A stretch of 56,136 bases of DNA from Campylobacterales bacterium (GTDB taxonomy: Bacteria > Campylobacterota > Campylobacteria > Campylobacterales > Nitratiruptoraceae): the NCBI GenBank assembly GCA_027082175.1, contig JALWIX010000043.1:1-56136 (forward strand), in the 5' to 3' direction. Positions 45,239 to 54,256 of the stretch are shown piece by piece. A model generated the notes under the pieces. It searched no databases and had not been told where the DNA came from. It saw only the letters and a program-made list of their open reading frames with translations. Each line of letters opens with the position of its first letter. The stretch's first letter is position 1. Made by a program: the position numbers and the translations under genes.

Positions 45239-45310
45239 GGAAATTGTAAATTGGACATTAGACATTGAAGATTAGTAAATTAGGAATTGAGAATTATGAA
45301 TTAGAAATGG
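45239..45310. repeat. Degenerate short-period A/T/G words after hemC
   Basis: A run of related words such as ATTGGACATTAGACATTGA, AATTAGGAATTGAGAATT and GAATTAGAAATGGG occupies this gap with a rough period of 7-12 bases. ATTAGACATTGA (45257-45268) is shared exactly with the gap after proS. It marks the left border of the radC-hsdM island. Confidence 0.45.
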
Positions 45311-45389
45311 GTTTTGATTGAGAACAAATGCCAGATGGAACAATTATTAAGAAAAATCCTTTTAAAGATTTAAGAAAATGTAATAGAAG

Positions 45390-45418
45390 TTGATTAAAAC
45401 CTTATGCAAAGGTATAAA
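45390..45418 (+). promoter_or_regulatory. Promoter of the radC-hsdM island
   Basis: TTGATT (45390-45395) and TATAAA (45413-45418) are 17 bases apart, giving transcription just before the radC ATG at 45441. Confidence 0.6.
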
Positions 45419-45440
45419 ATAATGTAATTTTGGATACAAG

Positions 45441-46100
45441 ATGAAAAAAATCAATGAGCTTGAAAAGTTTGAAAAACCAAGGGAAAAACTTTTAGAAAAA
45501 GGAGTAGGGGCTCTAAAAGATTATGAGTTAGTCGCAATCTTACTTGGTAGTGGCGTAAAAGGGAAAGATGTTATAAAACTCTCACGAGAAATTGTAAAAC
45601 TTTTTAGATATGATTTTGACTCAATTGATTTAGAAAAACTTCTTCAAATCCACGGACTTGGCATAGCAAAAGCTTCTCAAATAGTTAGCGCGATAGAGCT
45701 ATCAAAAAGGTATCTTTTAAAACAATATAAAACAATTACTTCAGCTAAAGATGTATATGAGGAGTTAAAAGAGTATTATGATAAAAAGCAAGAGTATTTT
45801 TTGTCTATTTATCTTGATGGAGCAAATAGAATTTGCCAAAAGAGAGTCGTAACTATTGGCACTTTAAATCAAAGTTTAGTTCATCCAAGAGAAGTTTTTG
45901 CTCCAGCGATTGAAAATAGATGCGCAAGCATTATCGTAGCTCATAATCATCCTTCAAATTATTTAACTCCTAGCAGTGAAGACTTATCCGTTACACAAAA
46001 ACTTCAACAAAGCGGAAAGATACTTGGTATTGAACTACTAGATCACATAATCTTTAGCAAAGATGGATTTATAAGTTTGAAAGAAGAAGGGTTTTTATAA
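45441..46100 (+). CDS. radC: RadC-family JAB/MPN domain protein
   Basis: This 219-residue protein has an N-terminal helix-hairpin-helix region (LGSGVKGKDVIKLSREI; IHGLGIAKASQI). The C-terminal metal-binding JAB domain carries IIVAHNHPSNYLTPSSED, matching the usual HxH...D zinc ligands. RadC was once called a repair protein, but its role is unsettled, and copies are common in mobile and restriction islands. It lies 11 bases before hsdM and shares its promoter. Confidence 0.93.
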   Translation: MKKINELEKFEKPREKLLEKGVGALKDYELVAILLGSGVKGKDVIKLSREIVKLFRYDFDSIDLEKLLQIHGLGIAKASQIVSAIELSKRYLLKQYKTITSAKDVYEELKEYYDKKQEYFLSIYLDGANRICQKRVVTIGTLNQSLVHPREVFAPAIENRCASIIVAHNHPSNYLTPSSEDLSVTQKLQQSGKILGIELLDHIIFSKDGFISLKEEGFL

Positions 46101-46111
46101 AAAGGAAAATT

Positions 46112-47644
46112 ATGGCAAAGAAAAAACAAATTATAGAAACTTTTGAGCAAGGGCTATGGAAAGCAGCAGATAAACTAAGAAAAAATATCGATGCTGCAGA
46201 GTATAAACATGTGGTTCTTGGATTGATTTTTTTAAGATACATCTCAGAAGCATTTGAAGAACTTTATGAAAAGTTAAAAAAAGGTGAAGGTGAATACTTA
46301 GGAGCTGATCCGGAAGATAGAGACGAATACATAGCAGAAAATGTATTTTATGTTCCACCAAAGGCTAGATGGGAGTATTTAAAAGCAAATGCTAAAGATG
46401 TAGAGATTGGGAAAATCATAGATAATGCGATGGAGTTAATAGAAAAAGAGAATCCATCTTTAAAAGGGGTATTGCCAAAAGTGTATGCAAGGGGAAATAT
46501 TGATCCTATAACTCTTGGAGGGTTGATTGATCTTTTTAGCAATATCGCTTTTGATGATGCAAAAGAGAAAAGCTCAGATATTTTAGGGCATGTTTTTGAA
46601 TACTTTTTAGGAGAGTTTGCGCTTGCAGAAGGTAAAAAAGGAGGGCAGTTCTATACTCCAAGAAGCGTTGTTGAGTTACTAGTTGAAATGCTTGAGCCTT
46701 ATAAGGGAAGAGTTTTTGATCCTTGTTGTGGAAGTGGAGGAATGTTTGTACAGTCTGAAAAGTTTGTGCAAGAGCATCAAGGAAAGATTAATGATATTTC
46801 AATATATGGACAAGAGAGCAACCAAACAACTTGGCGACTGTGTAAAATGAACCTTGCAATTAGAGGGATTGACTCAACTCAAGTTAAATGGAATCCCGAA
46901 GGCTCATTTTTAAATGATGCTCACAAAGACCTCAAGGCAGATTTTGTAATCGCAAATCCACCATTTAACGATAGCGACTGGAGTGGCGAGCTTTTAAGAA
47001 AAGATGCTAGGTGGAAATATGGAGTTCCGCCTGTTGGCAATGCAAACTACGCATGGATTCAGCACTTTATCTTTCATCTTTCGCCTCACGGAAAAGCAGG
47101 ATTTGTTTTGGCCAAAGGCGCACTAACTACAAAACAAAGCGCTGAATATGAGATTAGAAAAAATATGATCGAAGATGATATAGTAGATTGCATCGTTAAT
47201 CTACCTGCAAAACTTTTTTTAAATACCCAAATACCGGCATCTTTATGGTTTTTAAGAAAAAACAAAACCACAAGAAAAGAAGAAATTCTTTTTATAGATG
47301 CAAGAGATTTAGGAGAGCTTATCAATAGAAGACAAAGAGTTTTAACAGAAGAAAATATAAGAAAAATATCTGATACTTACCATAGATGGCAAAAAGAGGA
47401 TGAAAGTTATGAGGATATTAAAGGATTTTGTAAATCTGTTGGCATTGAGAAAGTAAGAGAGCTTGATTATGTGTTAACTCCTGGCAGATATGTTGGACTT
47501 CCTGAAGAAGAAGATGATTTTGATTTTGAAGATAGGTTTACAAAACTAAAACAGGAATTTTTAGAGCAGTTAGTTGAAGAAGAGAGATTGAATAAGTTGA
47601 TACTTGAGAGTTTGGGAAAGGTGGATATTAAGGGTAAAAAGTGA
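46112..47644 (+). CDS. hsdM: Type I restriction-modification DNA methyltransferase subunit
   Basis: This 510-residue N6-adenine methyltransferase has an N-terminal helical domain (about 1-150) and SAM motif FDPCCGSGGMFVQ near residue 205. The catalytic motif FVIANPPFNDSDW lies near residue 285, and the C-terminal coiled region is also present. It looks full length and intact. Without a specificity subunit HsdS it cannot normally choose a site, and none is encoded here; the next gene holds only the tail of HsdR. It may be inactive, or may use an HsdS from elsewhere. The last four bases overlap the next start (GTGA). Confidence 0.95.
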   Translation: MAKKKQIIETFEQGLWKAADKLRKNIDAAEYKHVVLGLIFLRYISEAFEELYEKLKKGEGEYLGADPEDRDEYIAENVFYVPPKARWEYLKANAKDVEIGKIIDNAMELIEKENPSLKGVLPKVYARGNIDPITLGGLIDLFSNIAFDDAKEKSSDILGHVFEYFLGEFALAEGKKGGQFYTPRSVVELLVEMLEPYKGRVFDPCCGSGGMFVQSEKFVQEHQGKINDISIYGQESNQTTWRLCKMNLAIRGIDSTQVKWNPEGSFLNDAHKDLKADFVIANPPFNDSDWSGELLRKDARWKYGVPPVGNANYAWIQHFIFHLSPHGKAGFVLAKGALTTKQSAEYEIRKNMIEDDIVDCIVNLPAKLFLNTQIPASLWFLRKNKTTRKEEILFIDARDLGELINRRQRVLTEENIRKISDTYHRWQKEDESYEDIKGFCKSVGIEKVRELDYVLTPGRYVGLPEEEDDFDFEDRFTKLKQEFLEQLVEEERLNKLILESLGKVDIKGKK

Positions 47645-48246
47645 AAATGGAAAATCAACTAGTTATTTTTGAAGATAGGGATAAAAAAATTGAGGTTCAA
47701 TTGAAAGAAGAGACAATTTGGTTAAATCTCAATCAAATTGCATATCTTTTTGATGTTCAAAAAGCAGCTATATCAAAGCATATTAAAAATATCTTTGATT
47801 CAAAAGAATTAGAGCCAAACTCAACTGTTTCCAAAATGGAAACAGTTCAAATTGAAGGTAAAAGAGAAGTAAAAAGAAAAATTACTTACTATAACCTTGA
47901 TGTAATCATAGCTGTTGGCTATCGTGTTAATTCCAAAAAAGCGACACAATTTCGTATCTGGGCGACGAATGTCCTAAAAAACTACCTTGTAAAAGGGTAT
48001 GCCGTCAATGAAAAAAAGCTTACGCAAGAAAAATTAAAAGAGCTTGCAACGGTTCTATTTAAAAAGGTAAGAGAAAATACATCAATTGATTGGGCTATAA
48101 GAGAGAGTGCAAGAGCAAAATTAAAAGTAATTATAAAAAGAACATTAAGACAGTTTGGATATCCTCCAGATATGCAAAAGCTTGCAACTCAAACAGTTTT
48201 AAAACAAGCTGAAGCTTTAGCGCATGAGTTGATAGAGAGAAAATAA
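47641..48246 (+). CDS. Chimera of RhuM N-terminal domain and HsdR C-terminal tail
   Basis: This 201-residue open frame has two unrelated parts. Residues 8-127 are a RhuM-type domain (IWLNLNQIAYLFDVQKAAI, TYYNLDVIIAVGYRVNSKKA, QFRIWATNVLKNYLVKGY). Residues about 129-201 match the C-terminal end of type I restriction subunit HsdR (LFKKVRENTSIDWAIRESA, RQFGYPPDMQKLATQTVLKQ). RhuM proteins are usually about 340 residues and HsdR about 800-1000. The simplest reading is an in-frame deletion, with one end in rhuM and the other near the end of hsdR, that also removed hsdS. GTG 47641 overlaps hsdM; ATG 47647 is an alternative. Any function of the fusion is unknown. Confidence 0.85.
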   Translation: MKMENQLVIFEDRDKKIEVQLKEETIWLNLNQIAYLFDVQKAAISKHIKNIFDSKELEPNSTVSKMETVQIEGKREVKRKITYYNLDVIIAVGYRVNSKKATQFRIWATNVLKNYLVKGYAVNEKKLTQEKLKELATVLFKKVRENTSIDWAIRESARAKLKVIIKRTLRQFGYPPDMQKLATQTVLKQAEALAHELIERK

Positions 48247-48279
48247 GCAATATTAAAAAAAGTTAGATTAGGAGAAATT

Positions 48280-50091
48280 ATGAAGATAGATAATGTTATA
48301 GAGTTTTTAAAAGAAGAGGGCGGTTTAAGGGTTATAGAAGATGAGTTAGATGTAAATCTTGAGATTCCGCATATAGCCTATATTGAAGTTAAAAAGGAGA
48401 TTTCTAAACCTCTCCTTTTTACAAATCCGGTAGATAGAGAGCTTGGTATAAAATATGATATGCCCGTTTTAATGAACATATTTGCCAATTTTGAACTGAC
48501 AACTAAGATTTTAGGACGACATCCTGATTTAATTGCAAAAGAGATAGAAGAGCTACTCCATCTAAAACCTCCAAGAAGTTTTGGCGATAAAATCTCACTG
48601 ATAATGAAGCTTTTTAAACTAAAAAACGTTTTTCCTAAAAGATTGGATGGTAGAGGTATTTGTCAAGAAAGAGAGCTTCCTTTAGACCTTGATAGATTGC
48701 CGATTTTAAAAACTTGGCCAAAGGATGGCGGCAAGTTTATAACGATGGGGCAGGTTTATACAAAAAGTCTTGATGGAGATACTCAAAATCTTGGAATGTA
48801 TAGACTACAGCAATACTCAAAAACAAAGCTTGGAATGCACTGGCAGATACATAAAGACGGCGCCCACTTTTTTCATGAGTATAAAAAAGCCGGGAAAAAA
48901 ATGCCCGTTACCGTGGCGATAGGGGGAGATCCTCTCTATATCTGGTGTGGGCAGGCTCCTTTACCTCACGGTATATTTGAGCTTTTGATGTATGGCTTTA
49001 TAAGAGGAGAAAATCCAAGACTTGTAAAATCTTTAACAAACGATATCTATATACCGGAAGATGTGGATATAGTTATAGAAGGGTATGTGGAACCAAATAT
49101 TTTTGAGATTGAGGGTCCTTTTGGAGATCATACCGGATACTATACTCTAAAAGAGCCTTTTCCCGTAATGGAAGTTACAAAGATAACTTCAAAAGAAAAT
49201 CCTGTTTTTCAAGCTACCGTTGTAGGAAAACCGCCTCTTGAAGATAAATATATGGGTTGGGGAACGGAGAGAATATTTTTGCCTCTTCTAAAAACTACCG
49301 CCCCTGATCTTATTGATTATCATATGCCGGAAAACGGAGTTTTCCATAACTTGATATTAGCTAATATGAAAGTTATGTATCCTGGTCACGCTAAGCAGTT
49401 TATGCACGCTTTTTGGGGAGTTGGACAGATGAGTTTTGTTAAACACGCTATATTTATGGGCGAAGACTCTCCTAAGCTTACCGATTATGAAAATGTGGCC
49501 ACATATATTTTAGATAGAATAAGTAAAGAAAATATCTTAATCAGCGAAGGCGTCATAGATCATTTAGACCATGCAAGCGATATTCAGTTTGTTGGCGGCA
49601 AGCTTGGTATCGATGCTACTAAAGAGCCCATAAAAGAGCTTGGGATCGAACTTTTGAAAGATGAAGAGCTTCTAGAGATGATGCAAAATATAGATAAAAA
49701 CGTAAAAGCTCTTAAACAGTATAAAAAAGAGACGAAAAATCCTATAGTAGTAATAACATACGATAAAAAAAGGAGCGTAAAAGAGTTTTTCAAAGATGTA
49801 AAAGAGCTCAATAAATATCTAAAGATTTTAGTAGTTGTTGATGAGAAAAATAACGATTTGGAAAATCCTTATATGTTGATTTGGAGAGTTGTAAACAATA
49901 TAGACGCAAAAAGAGATATAGTTTTGGAGCCATTTATCATGGTGGACGCTACAAACAAAAATGAGCTTGACGGCTTCAAAAGGGAATGGCCCGATGATGT
50001 GTTGTGCGATAAAGATGTGATAGAGGATTTACAAAAAAGAGGTTTGATCGAGACGAATGAAGAGTTTATAAAAAGATTCGGTTTATTATAA
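48280..50091 (+). CDS. UbiD-family decarboxylase for menaquinone (futalosine pathway)
   Basis: This is a 603-residue prenylated-flavin-type decarboxylase. Family blocks include QVYTKSLDGDTQNLGMYRLQ, MHWQIHKDG, VTVAIGGDPLYIW and GPFGDHTGYYT, with the C-terminal LGIDATKEP region. At about 600 residues it matches the menaquinone biosynthesis decarboxylase group (SCO4490 family) rather than the 490-residue UbiD of ubiquinone synthesis. It fits a Campylobacterota cell making menaquinone by the futalosine route, with the polyprenyl synthase upstream supplying the side chain. AGGAGAA precedes ATG 48280. Confidence 0.9.
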   Translation: MKIDNVIEFLKEEGGLRVIEDELDVNLEIPHIAYIEVKKEISKPLLFTNPVDRELGIKYDMPVLMNIFANFELTTKILGRHPDLIAKEIEELLHLKPPRSFGDKISLIMKLFKLKNVFPKRLDGRGICQERELPLDLDRLPILKTWPKDGGKFITMGQVYTKSLDGDTQNLGMYRLQQYSKTKLGMHWQIHKDGAHFFHEYKKAGKKMPVTVAIGGDPLYIWCGQAPLPHGIFELLMYGFIRGENPRLVKSLTNDIYIPEDVDIVIEGYVEPNIFEIEGPFGDHTGYYTLKEPFPVMEVTKITSKENPVFQATVVGKPPLEDKYMGWGTERIFLPLLKTTAPDLIDYHMPENGVFHNLILANMKVMYPGHAKQFMHAFWGVGQMSFVKHAIFMGEDSPKLTDYENVATYILDRISKENILISEGVIDHLDHASDIQFVGGKLGIDATKEPIKELGIELLKDEELLEMMQNIDKNVKALKQYKKETKNPIVVITYDKKRSVKEFFKDVKELNKYLKILVVVDEKNNDLENPYMLIWRVVNNIDAKRDIVLEPFIMVDATNKNELDGFKREWPDDVLCDKDVIEDLQKRGLIETNEEFIKRFGLL

Positions 50092-50550
50092 GTGTATATA
50101 GACTATTTCGATTCATTTATAGGGTCTCTTAAGATTTCGGCAGATAATAGATTTTTATATAAAATAGAATTAGTAGAAAAAAAGGAGCAGATAAAACCAA
50201 ATGAAATTACGGAGATTACAAAACTTTGGTTTAATAACTATTTTAAAAAACAACAGCCTCAATGGCTTCCTCATTTGAAACCTTTTAAAACGTCATATAC
50301 TCAAAAAGTTATAGATACAGTTTTAAATATCCCTTTTGGCAAATGTTTAAGCTACTCTGAAGTAGCGAAAATGGTAAAATCACCATATAGTTATAGAGCT
50401 GTAGCTATGACGATGAAAAGAAATCCCTATATGATCATCGTTCCTTGCCACAGAGTAGTCGCTAAAGAGACGATAGGGGGATATAACGGCGGGATTGAAA
50501 TAAAAAGAAAACTTTTGGAGTTTGAAAAGTGCGAATCGATAAATTTATGA
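50092..50550 (+). CDS. ogt: Methylated-DNA--protein-cysteine methyltransferase
   Basis: This 152-residue suicide repair protein removes O6-alkyl groups from guanine. The acceptor motif is IIVPCHRVVAK, followed by GGYNGGIEIKRKLLEFE. PFGKCLSYSEVAKMV is the DNA-binding helix-turn-helix region, and the arginine finger lies in YRAVAMTMKRNP. GTG 50092 directly follows the decarboxylase stop, and its end overlaps the S4 gene by 22 bases. Confidence 0.94.
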   Translation: MYIDYFDSFIGSLKISADNRFLYKIELVEKKEQIKPNEITEITKLWFNNYFKKQQPQWLPHLKPFKTSYTQKVIDTVLNIPFGKCLSYSEVAKMVKSPYSYRAVAMTMKRNPYMIIVPCHRVVAKETIGGYNGGIEIKRKLLEFEKCESINL

Positions 50551-50774
50551 ACGCGGTCAATATCGTTAAAAGAAGGGCTGTGGCTCAAGATATGATCACA
50601 AACAATGTGGTTTTTTTAAACGGTGTGTTGGTAAAACCGAGTAAAGAGGTAAAGATTGGTGATAAAATAACGATAAAATATCTAAAGGGAGAAAAAAGTT
50701 ATATAATTTTAAAAATACCGGAAACCAAAACTATTCCAAAAAGCAAAATGGATGAATATATAAAAGAGGTGTAG
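50529..50774 (+). CDS. S4 domain RNA-binding protein
   Basis: This 81-residue protein is essentially one S4 domain: MRIDKFMNAVNIVKRRAVA, then NNVVFLNGVLVKPSKEVKIGD. It resembles HslR-like small S4 proteins that bind stalled ribosomal particles or RNA, though exact function is not certain. GTG 50529 lies inside the ogt end, and the stop is followed at once by the antiporter ATG. Confidence 0.85.
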   Translation: MRIDKFMNAVNIVKRRAVAQDMITNNVVFLNGVLVKPSKEVKIGDKITIKYLKGEKSYIILKIPETKTIPKSKMDEYIKEV

Positions 50775-51965
50775 ATGCAGCCGCACGATTTTTTTCTGAT
50801 AATTTTAATAGTGCTTTTTAGCGCAAGACTTTTTGGAGAGATTTTTAGGAAACTCTCTTTGCCTCCGGTTTTAGGCGAACTGCTTGCCGGGCTTATTTTG
50901 GGACCATCTTTTTTGGGATTTGTCGAGTTAAGTGATGTATTAAAACTTTTAGCCGAAATAGGAATCATTCTACTTCTTTTTGAAGTAGGATTGGAAACAG
51001 ACCTAAAAAGGTTAATGAAAGCGGGCTGGTTGTCTATAATTGTTGCGATTTCCGGATTTGTTTTGCCTTTTATTTTTGGGACGGTCGTTTCTTACTATTT
51101 TTTCGGTTTTGATATAGTGGTTTCGATGTTTATTGGAGGAACGATAACAGCAACTAGCATCGGAATAACCGTAAGAGTTTTGCAGGATTTAAATAAGCGA
51201 GATTCTCTAGAAGGAGAAATAGTCGTAGGAGCGGCGGTTTTAGACGATATTTTAGGCGTTATACTTTTAGCTTTACTTTATGAATTTTCTAATGCGGGCG
51301 AAGTGAGTTTAACCAACGCCTCAAAAGTTTTTATATTTATTATCGGCTTTTTCTTAGTTGCTCCTGTGGCGGCCAAAGTTATAGCATATCTCATAAAAAA
51401 GTATCATGATACAAACAAGATTCCCGGACTACTTCCAACTTCAGTTTTTATGTTGGTTCTCTTTTTCGCTTGGCTAGCACATAAAGTAGGGGCGCCAGAG
51501 ATTATAGGCGGCTTTGCTGCAGGCCTTGCTTTGTCTAGAAGATTTTTCCTACCTTTTGGGATGGCTTTGGCCAATGATGTAAAATTTTCTCAAAAACTTG
51601 AAGATGAGATAAAGCCTTTAGTTTATGTCTTTACTCCTTTTTTCTTTGTCGCTGTAGGTCTTTCTATGAATTTAAAAGAGATAGCATGGGATGAGCCTTA
51701 TATTTGGCTACTTTTTGGGACTATTTTTATATTGGCTGTTATAGGCAAAATTATAGGAGCTATGTTTATCCCGTTAGAGATAAAAAAGAGACTTATAGTC
51801 GGTGTTTCTATGGTTCCAAGAGGAGAAGTTGGTTTGATCTTTGCTGAAATGGGAAGAGTAACTAATATCTTAGATAACGTAACTTACGCCGCTTTGGTTT
51901 TGGTTATTATAGCTACAACCATATTGCCTCCTTTTGTTATAAAATATCTATATAAGGACGATTGA
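50775..51965 (+). CDS. Monovalent cation/proton antiporter (CPA2, KefB/NapA-like)
   Basis: This 396-residue protein has about twelve membrane helices. It shows LPPVLGELLAGLILGPS near the start, LLLFEVGLETDL, AAVLDDILGVILLA (the paired aspartates of the CPA2 ion site), GGFAAGLALSRRF and MVPRGEVGLIFAEMGR. It lacks the C-terminal TrkA-type nucleotide-binding domain of Kef proteins. It may exchange sodium or potassium for protons; the ion cannot be settled from sequence. It abuts trpD by ATTGATG overlap. Confidence 0.9.
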   Translation: MQPHDFFLIILIVLFSARLFGEIFRKLSLPPVLGELLAGLILGPSFLGFVELSDVLKLLAEIGIILLLFEVGLETDLKRLMKAGWLSIIVAISGFVLPFIFGTVVSYYFFGFDIVVSMFIGGTITATSIGITVRVLQDLNKRDSLEGEIVVGAAVLDDILGVILLALLYEFSNAGEVSLTNASKVFIFIIGFFLVAPVAAKVIAYLIKKYHDTNKIPGLLPTSVFMLVLFFAWLAHKVGAPEIIGGFAAGLALSRRFFLPFGMALANDVKFSQKLEDEIKPLVYVFTPFFFVAVGLSMNLKEIAWDEPYIWLLFGTIFILAVIGKIIGAMFIPLEIKKRLIVGVSMVPRGEVGLIFAEMGRVTNILDNVTYAALVLVIIATTILPPFVIKYLYKDD

Positions 51966-52954
51966 TGAATTATAAAGAGGCTTATGAGAGATTTACCGAA
52001 CTTTTTGAAAACAGAATGGATGAAAAAGATGCAAGAGAGTTTTTAATCTCTTTATATGAAAAGGGCGAATCTCCAGAAGAGATTGCCGCCGCCGCTAGGG
52101 TTATGAGAGAACACTCTATCAAACTTCCGGTAAGCGAAGATTTGAGAGAAAAACTAATAGATGTGGTAGGTACCGGAGGCGATAAGAGCGGAAGTTTCAA
52201 CGTATCAAGTACTGTAGCTATTTTGCTTGCGTCTCTTGGAAGTTTTGTGGCAAAACATGGAAACAGAAGCATTACTAGTAAAAGCGGAAGCGCGGATATG
52301 CTTGAAGCTTTGGGCATAAACCTTAACCTATCTCCACAAAACCAGGTCAAAATGCTTGAAAAGACCGGTTTTTGTTTTATTTTTGCCATAAACCATCATC
52401 CGGCTATGAAGTTTATCATGCCCATAAGAAAGACTCTTCCTCATAGAACGATCTTTAATATATTGGGACCTTTAACAAATCCCGCCGGAGCCAAAAAATA
52501 TCTTTTAGGGGTTTTTGATAGAAGTTTTATACCTAAAATAGCCAAGGCTTTAAGTTTGATCGATACAAAAAAGGCGATCATTGTAAGTAGTAAGGACGGT
52601 ATGGATGAGATAAGCGTAAGTGACATAACATATGCCGCTAAAGTAGAAATGAGCGATATAGAAGAGTTTATAATCGATCCTAGAAAAGTAGGCGTCTCTT
52701 TTTCGCCATTTGAAGCGATTTTAGGCGGAGACGCTAAAGAGAATGCCAAAATTACCAAGGATATTTTAAGTGGAGAACTCAAGGGCGCAAAGCTTGATAT
52801 CGTTTTGTTAAATGCAGCTGCAGCGTTGGTAGCCGATGAGAAAACAGATAGTTTAGAAGAGGGTATAGAGATGGCAAAAGAGGCTATTGAAAGCAAAAAG
52901 GCAATTAAAAAATTAAAAGAGATTGTGGAAGTGTCGAATGAGTTAGGCAGGTAA
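51965..52954 (+). CDS. trpD: Anthranilate phosphoribosyltransferase
   Basis: This 329-residue tryptophan enzyme joins anthranilate to PRPP. The PRPP-binding loop is VVGTGGDKSGSFNVSS, followed by AKHGNRSITSKSGSADMLEALG, HPAMKFIMPIRKTL and the NILGPLTNPA block. ATG 51965 lies behind AAGGA and uses the A of the upstream TGA stop. The other trp genes are not in the window; scattered trp genes are common in the phylum. Confidence 0.96.
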   Translation: MNYKEAYERFTELFENRMDEKDAREFLISLYEKGESPEEIAAAARVMREHSIKLPVSEDLREKLIDVVGTGGDKSGSFNVSSTVAILLASLGSFVAKHGNRSITSKSGSADMLEALGINLNLSPQNQVKMLEKTGFCFIFAINHHPAMKFIMPIRKTLPHRTIFNILGPLTNPAGAKKYLLGVFDRSFIPKIAKALSLIDTKKAIIVSSKDGMDEISVSDITYAAKVEMSDIEEFIIDPRKVGVSFSPFEAILGGDAKENAKITKDILSGELKGAKLDIVLLNAAAALVADEKTDSLEEGIEMAKEAIESKKAIKKLKEIVEVSNELGR

Positions 52955-52993
52955 GGCTGGCAAGGCGGTAAGAGGATAGAAGGGAAATAATCT

Positions 52994-53407
52994 ATGGAGA
53001 AAACTTTTATTTTAGCCGAAAATGAGCTAAATATACTTTTGGAATTTTTGGATGAGAAGTTAAAAAAATACAAAATTGTGTTATTAAAAGGTAATCTAGG
53101 TAGCGGAAAAACAACTTTAGTTAGAGAATTTGCAAAAAAAAGAGGAGTTGAGGAAGCTACTTCACCTACCTTTTCCATTCAGCAAGTTTATGAGAGCGAT
53201 ATTTACCATTACGATCTTTATCAAACCTCTTTTGAGAAGTTTTTAGAACTAGGACTGTTTGATGAATTTGAAAAAGAAGGAGTCCATTTTATAGAGTGGG
53301 CAGATGAAAATTTAGAAAAGTTACTGAAGATGGCCGGATTTAAATATATTGTTATCGAGATAAAGACAAAAGATGACAAAAGAGTTTACAAGGTATTGGA
53401 TGCATAA
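52994..53407 (+). CDS. tsaE: tRNA threonylcarbamoyladenosine ATPase subunit
   Basis: This 137-residue protein drives the TsaBDE complex that makes t6A in tRNAs. It has Walker A LKGNLGSGKTTLVREFAK, then the family blocks ATSPTFSIQQVYE, YHYDLYQ and FIEWADEN. It is the usual length. The lptB start lies within its last codons. Confidence 0.95.
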   Translation: MEKTFILAENELNILLEFLDEKLKKYKIVLLKGNLGSGKTTLVREFAKKRGVEEATSPTFSIQQVYESDIYHYDLYQTSFEKFLELGLFDEFEKEGVHFIEWADENLEKLLKMAGFKYIVIEIKTKDDKRVYKVLDA

Positions 53408-54122
53408 GTTAAGAGCCGAAAATCTTAAAAAAAGAATCAAAAATACGACTATCGTCGAAGATATTACTTTGGAAGTTAACTCTAAAGAGGTCGTTGGACT
53501 TTTGGGTCCAAACGGAGCCGGTAAAACTACCACGTTTTACATGATATGCGGTTTGGTTGAAGCTACGGAAGGGAAGGTCTTTTTCGACGATAAAGAGATT
53601 TCGCGTCTTCCTTTGCATAAGCGAGCCAACATAGGTTTAGGATATCTACCTCAAGAATCGAGTATCTTTAAAGATTTAAGCGTAGAAGATAATCTTATGC
53701 TTGCGGCAGAGGCTGGAAAACTTGATAAGAAAAAGCGTAGAAAAAAGGTCGAAGAACTTTTGGAGTTGTTTAACATAGAGCCTATTAGAAATAGAAAAGG
53801 CATAAGCCTAAGCGGTGGGGAGAGAAGACGGTGCGAGATAGCCAGGGCTTTGGTTAATGAACCGAAATTTTTACTTTTGGACGAGCCTTTTGCCGGTGTG
53901 GACCCTATCGCAGTCGTTGATATCCAAAATATTATAAAGCAGCTTGTTCAGATAAATATAGGAGTTTTGATAACCGATCATAACGTTAGGGAGACTTTAA
54001 GCGTATGTGACAGAGCCTACGTTATTAGAGACGGTAGGCTTTTGGCTCAGGGCGCTAGTGTGGAGATAGCAAAAAATCCAGAAGTTAGAAAACACTATCT
54101 TGGAGAGAATTTTAAATTTTAG
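53400..54122 (+). CDS. lptB: Lipopolysaccharide export ATPase LptB
   Basis: This 240-residue ABC ATPase powers LPS extraction from the inner membrane. Walker A is LGPNGAGKTTTFYMICG, the Q-loop segment is LGYLPQESSIFKDLSVEDN, the signature SLSGGERRRCEIARAL, and Walker B LLLDEPFAGVDPIAV. GVLITDHNVRETLSVCDRAYVI is diagnostic for LptB. ATG 53400 overlaps the tsaE stop by eight bases. A hairpin with a T-rich tail follows. Confidence 0.96.
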   Translation: MHKLRAENLKKRIKNTTIVEDITLEVNSKEVVGLLGPNGAGKTTTFYMICGLVEATEGKVFFDDKEISRLPLHKRANIGLGYLPQESSIFKDLSVEDNLMLAAEAGKLDKKKRRKKVEELLELFNIEPIRNRKGISLSGGERRRCEIARALVNEPKFLLLDEPFAGVDPIAVVDIQNIIKQLVQINIGVLITDHNVRETLSVCDRAYVIRDGRLLAQGASVEIAKNPEVRKHYLGENFKF

Positions 54123-54153
54123 AAATTGGTAATTTGAAATTTTCTAAATAGTC

Positions 54154-54230
54154 GAGTAGTTGAGAGGGTAGTGTTAGTTGGCGTTTGCGTCCATAGCGCC
54201 GCAAATACCGAATCAACACTCTTTTATTAT
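54154..54230 (+). terminator. Hairpin terminator after lptB with a dispersed repeat word
   Basis: AGTGTTAGTTGGCGTTTGCG (54170-54189) pairs imperfectly with 54200-54220 (the outer AGTGTT and inner TTTGCG are perfect), followed by CTTTTATTATT. The left side starts with GAGTAGTTGAGAGGGTA (54154-54170), shared at 16 of 17 bases with the gap after proS. Confidence 0.55.
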
Positions 54231-54256
54231 TAACGAATTATAATAGAGGAAGAATT

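Noticed and set aside
45328-45393. A 21-codon frame starting MPDGTIIKKNPF before radC
   Set aside because: It has no binding site or clear partner and lies in degenerate intergenic sequence. It could be a remnant, but nothing supports it.
52441-53178. 245-codon minus-strand frame across trpD and tsaE
   Set aside because: It runs antisense to two clear enzymes, and its composition is that of reverse-complemented coding sequence.
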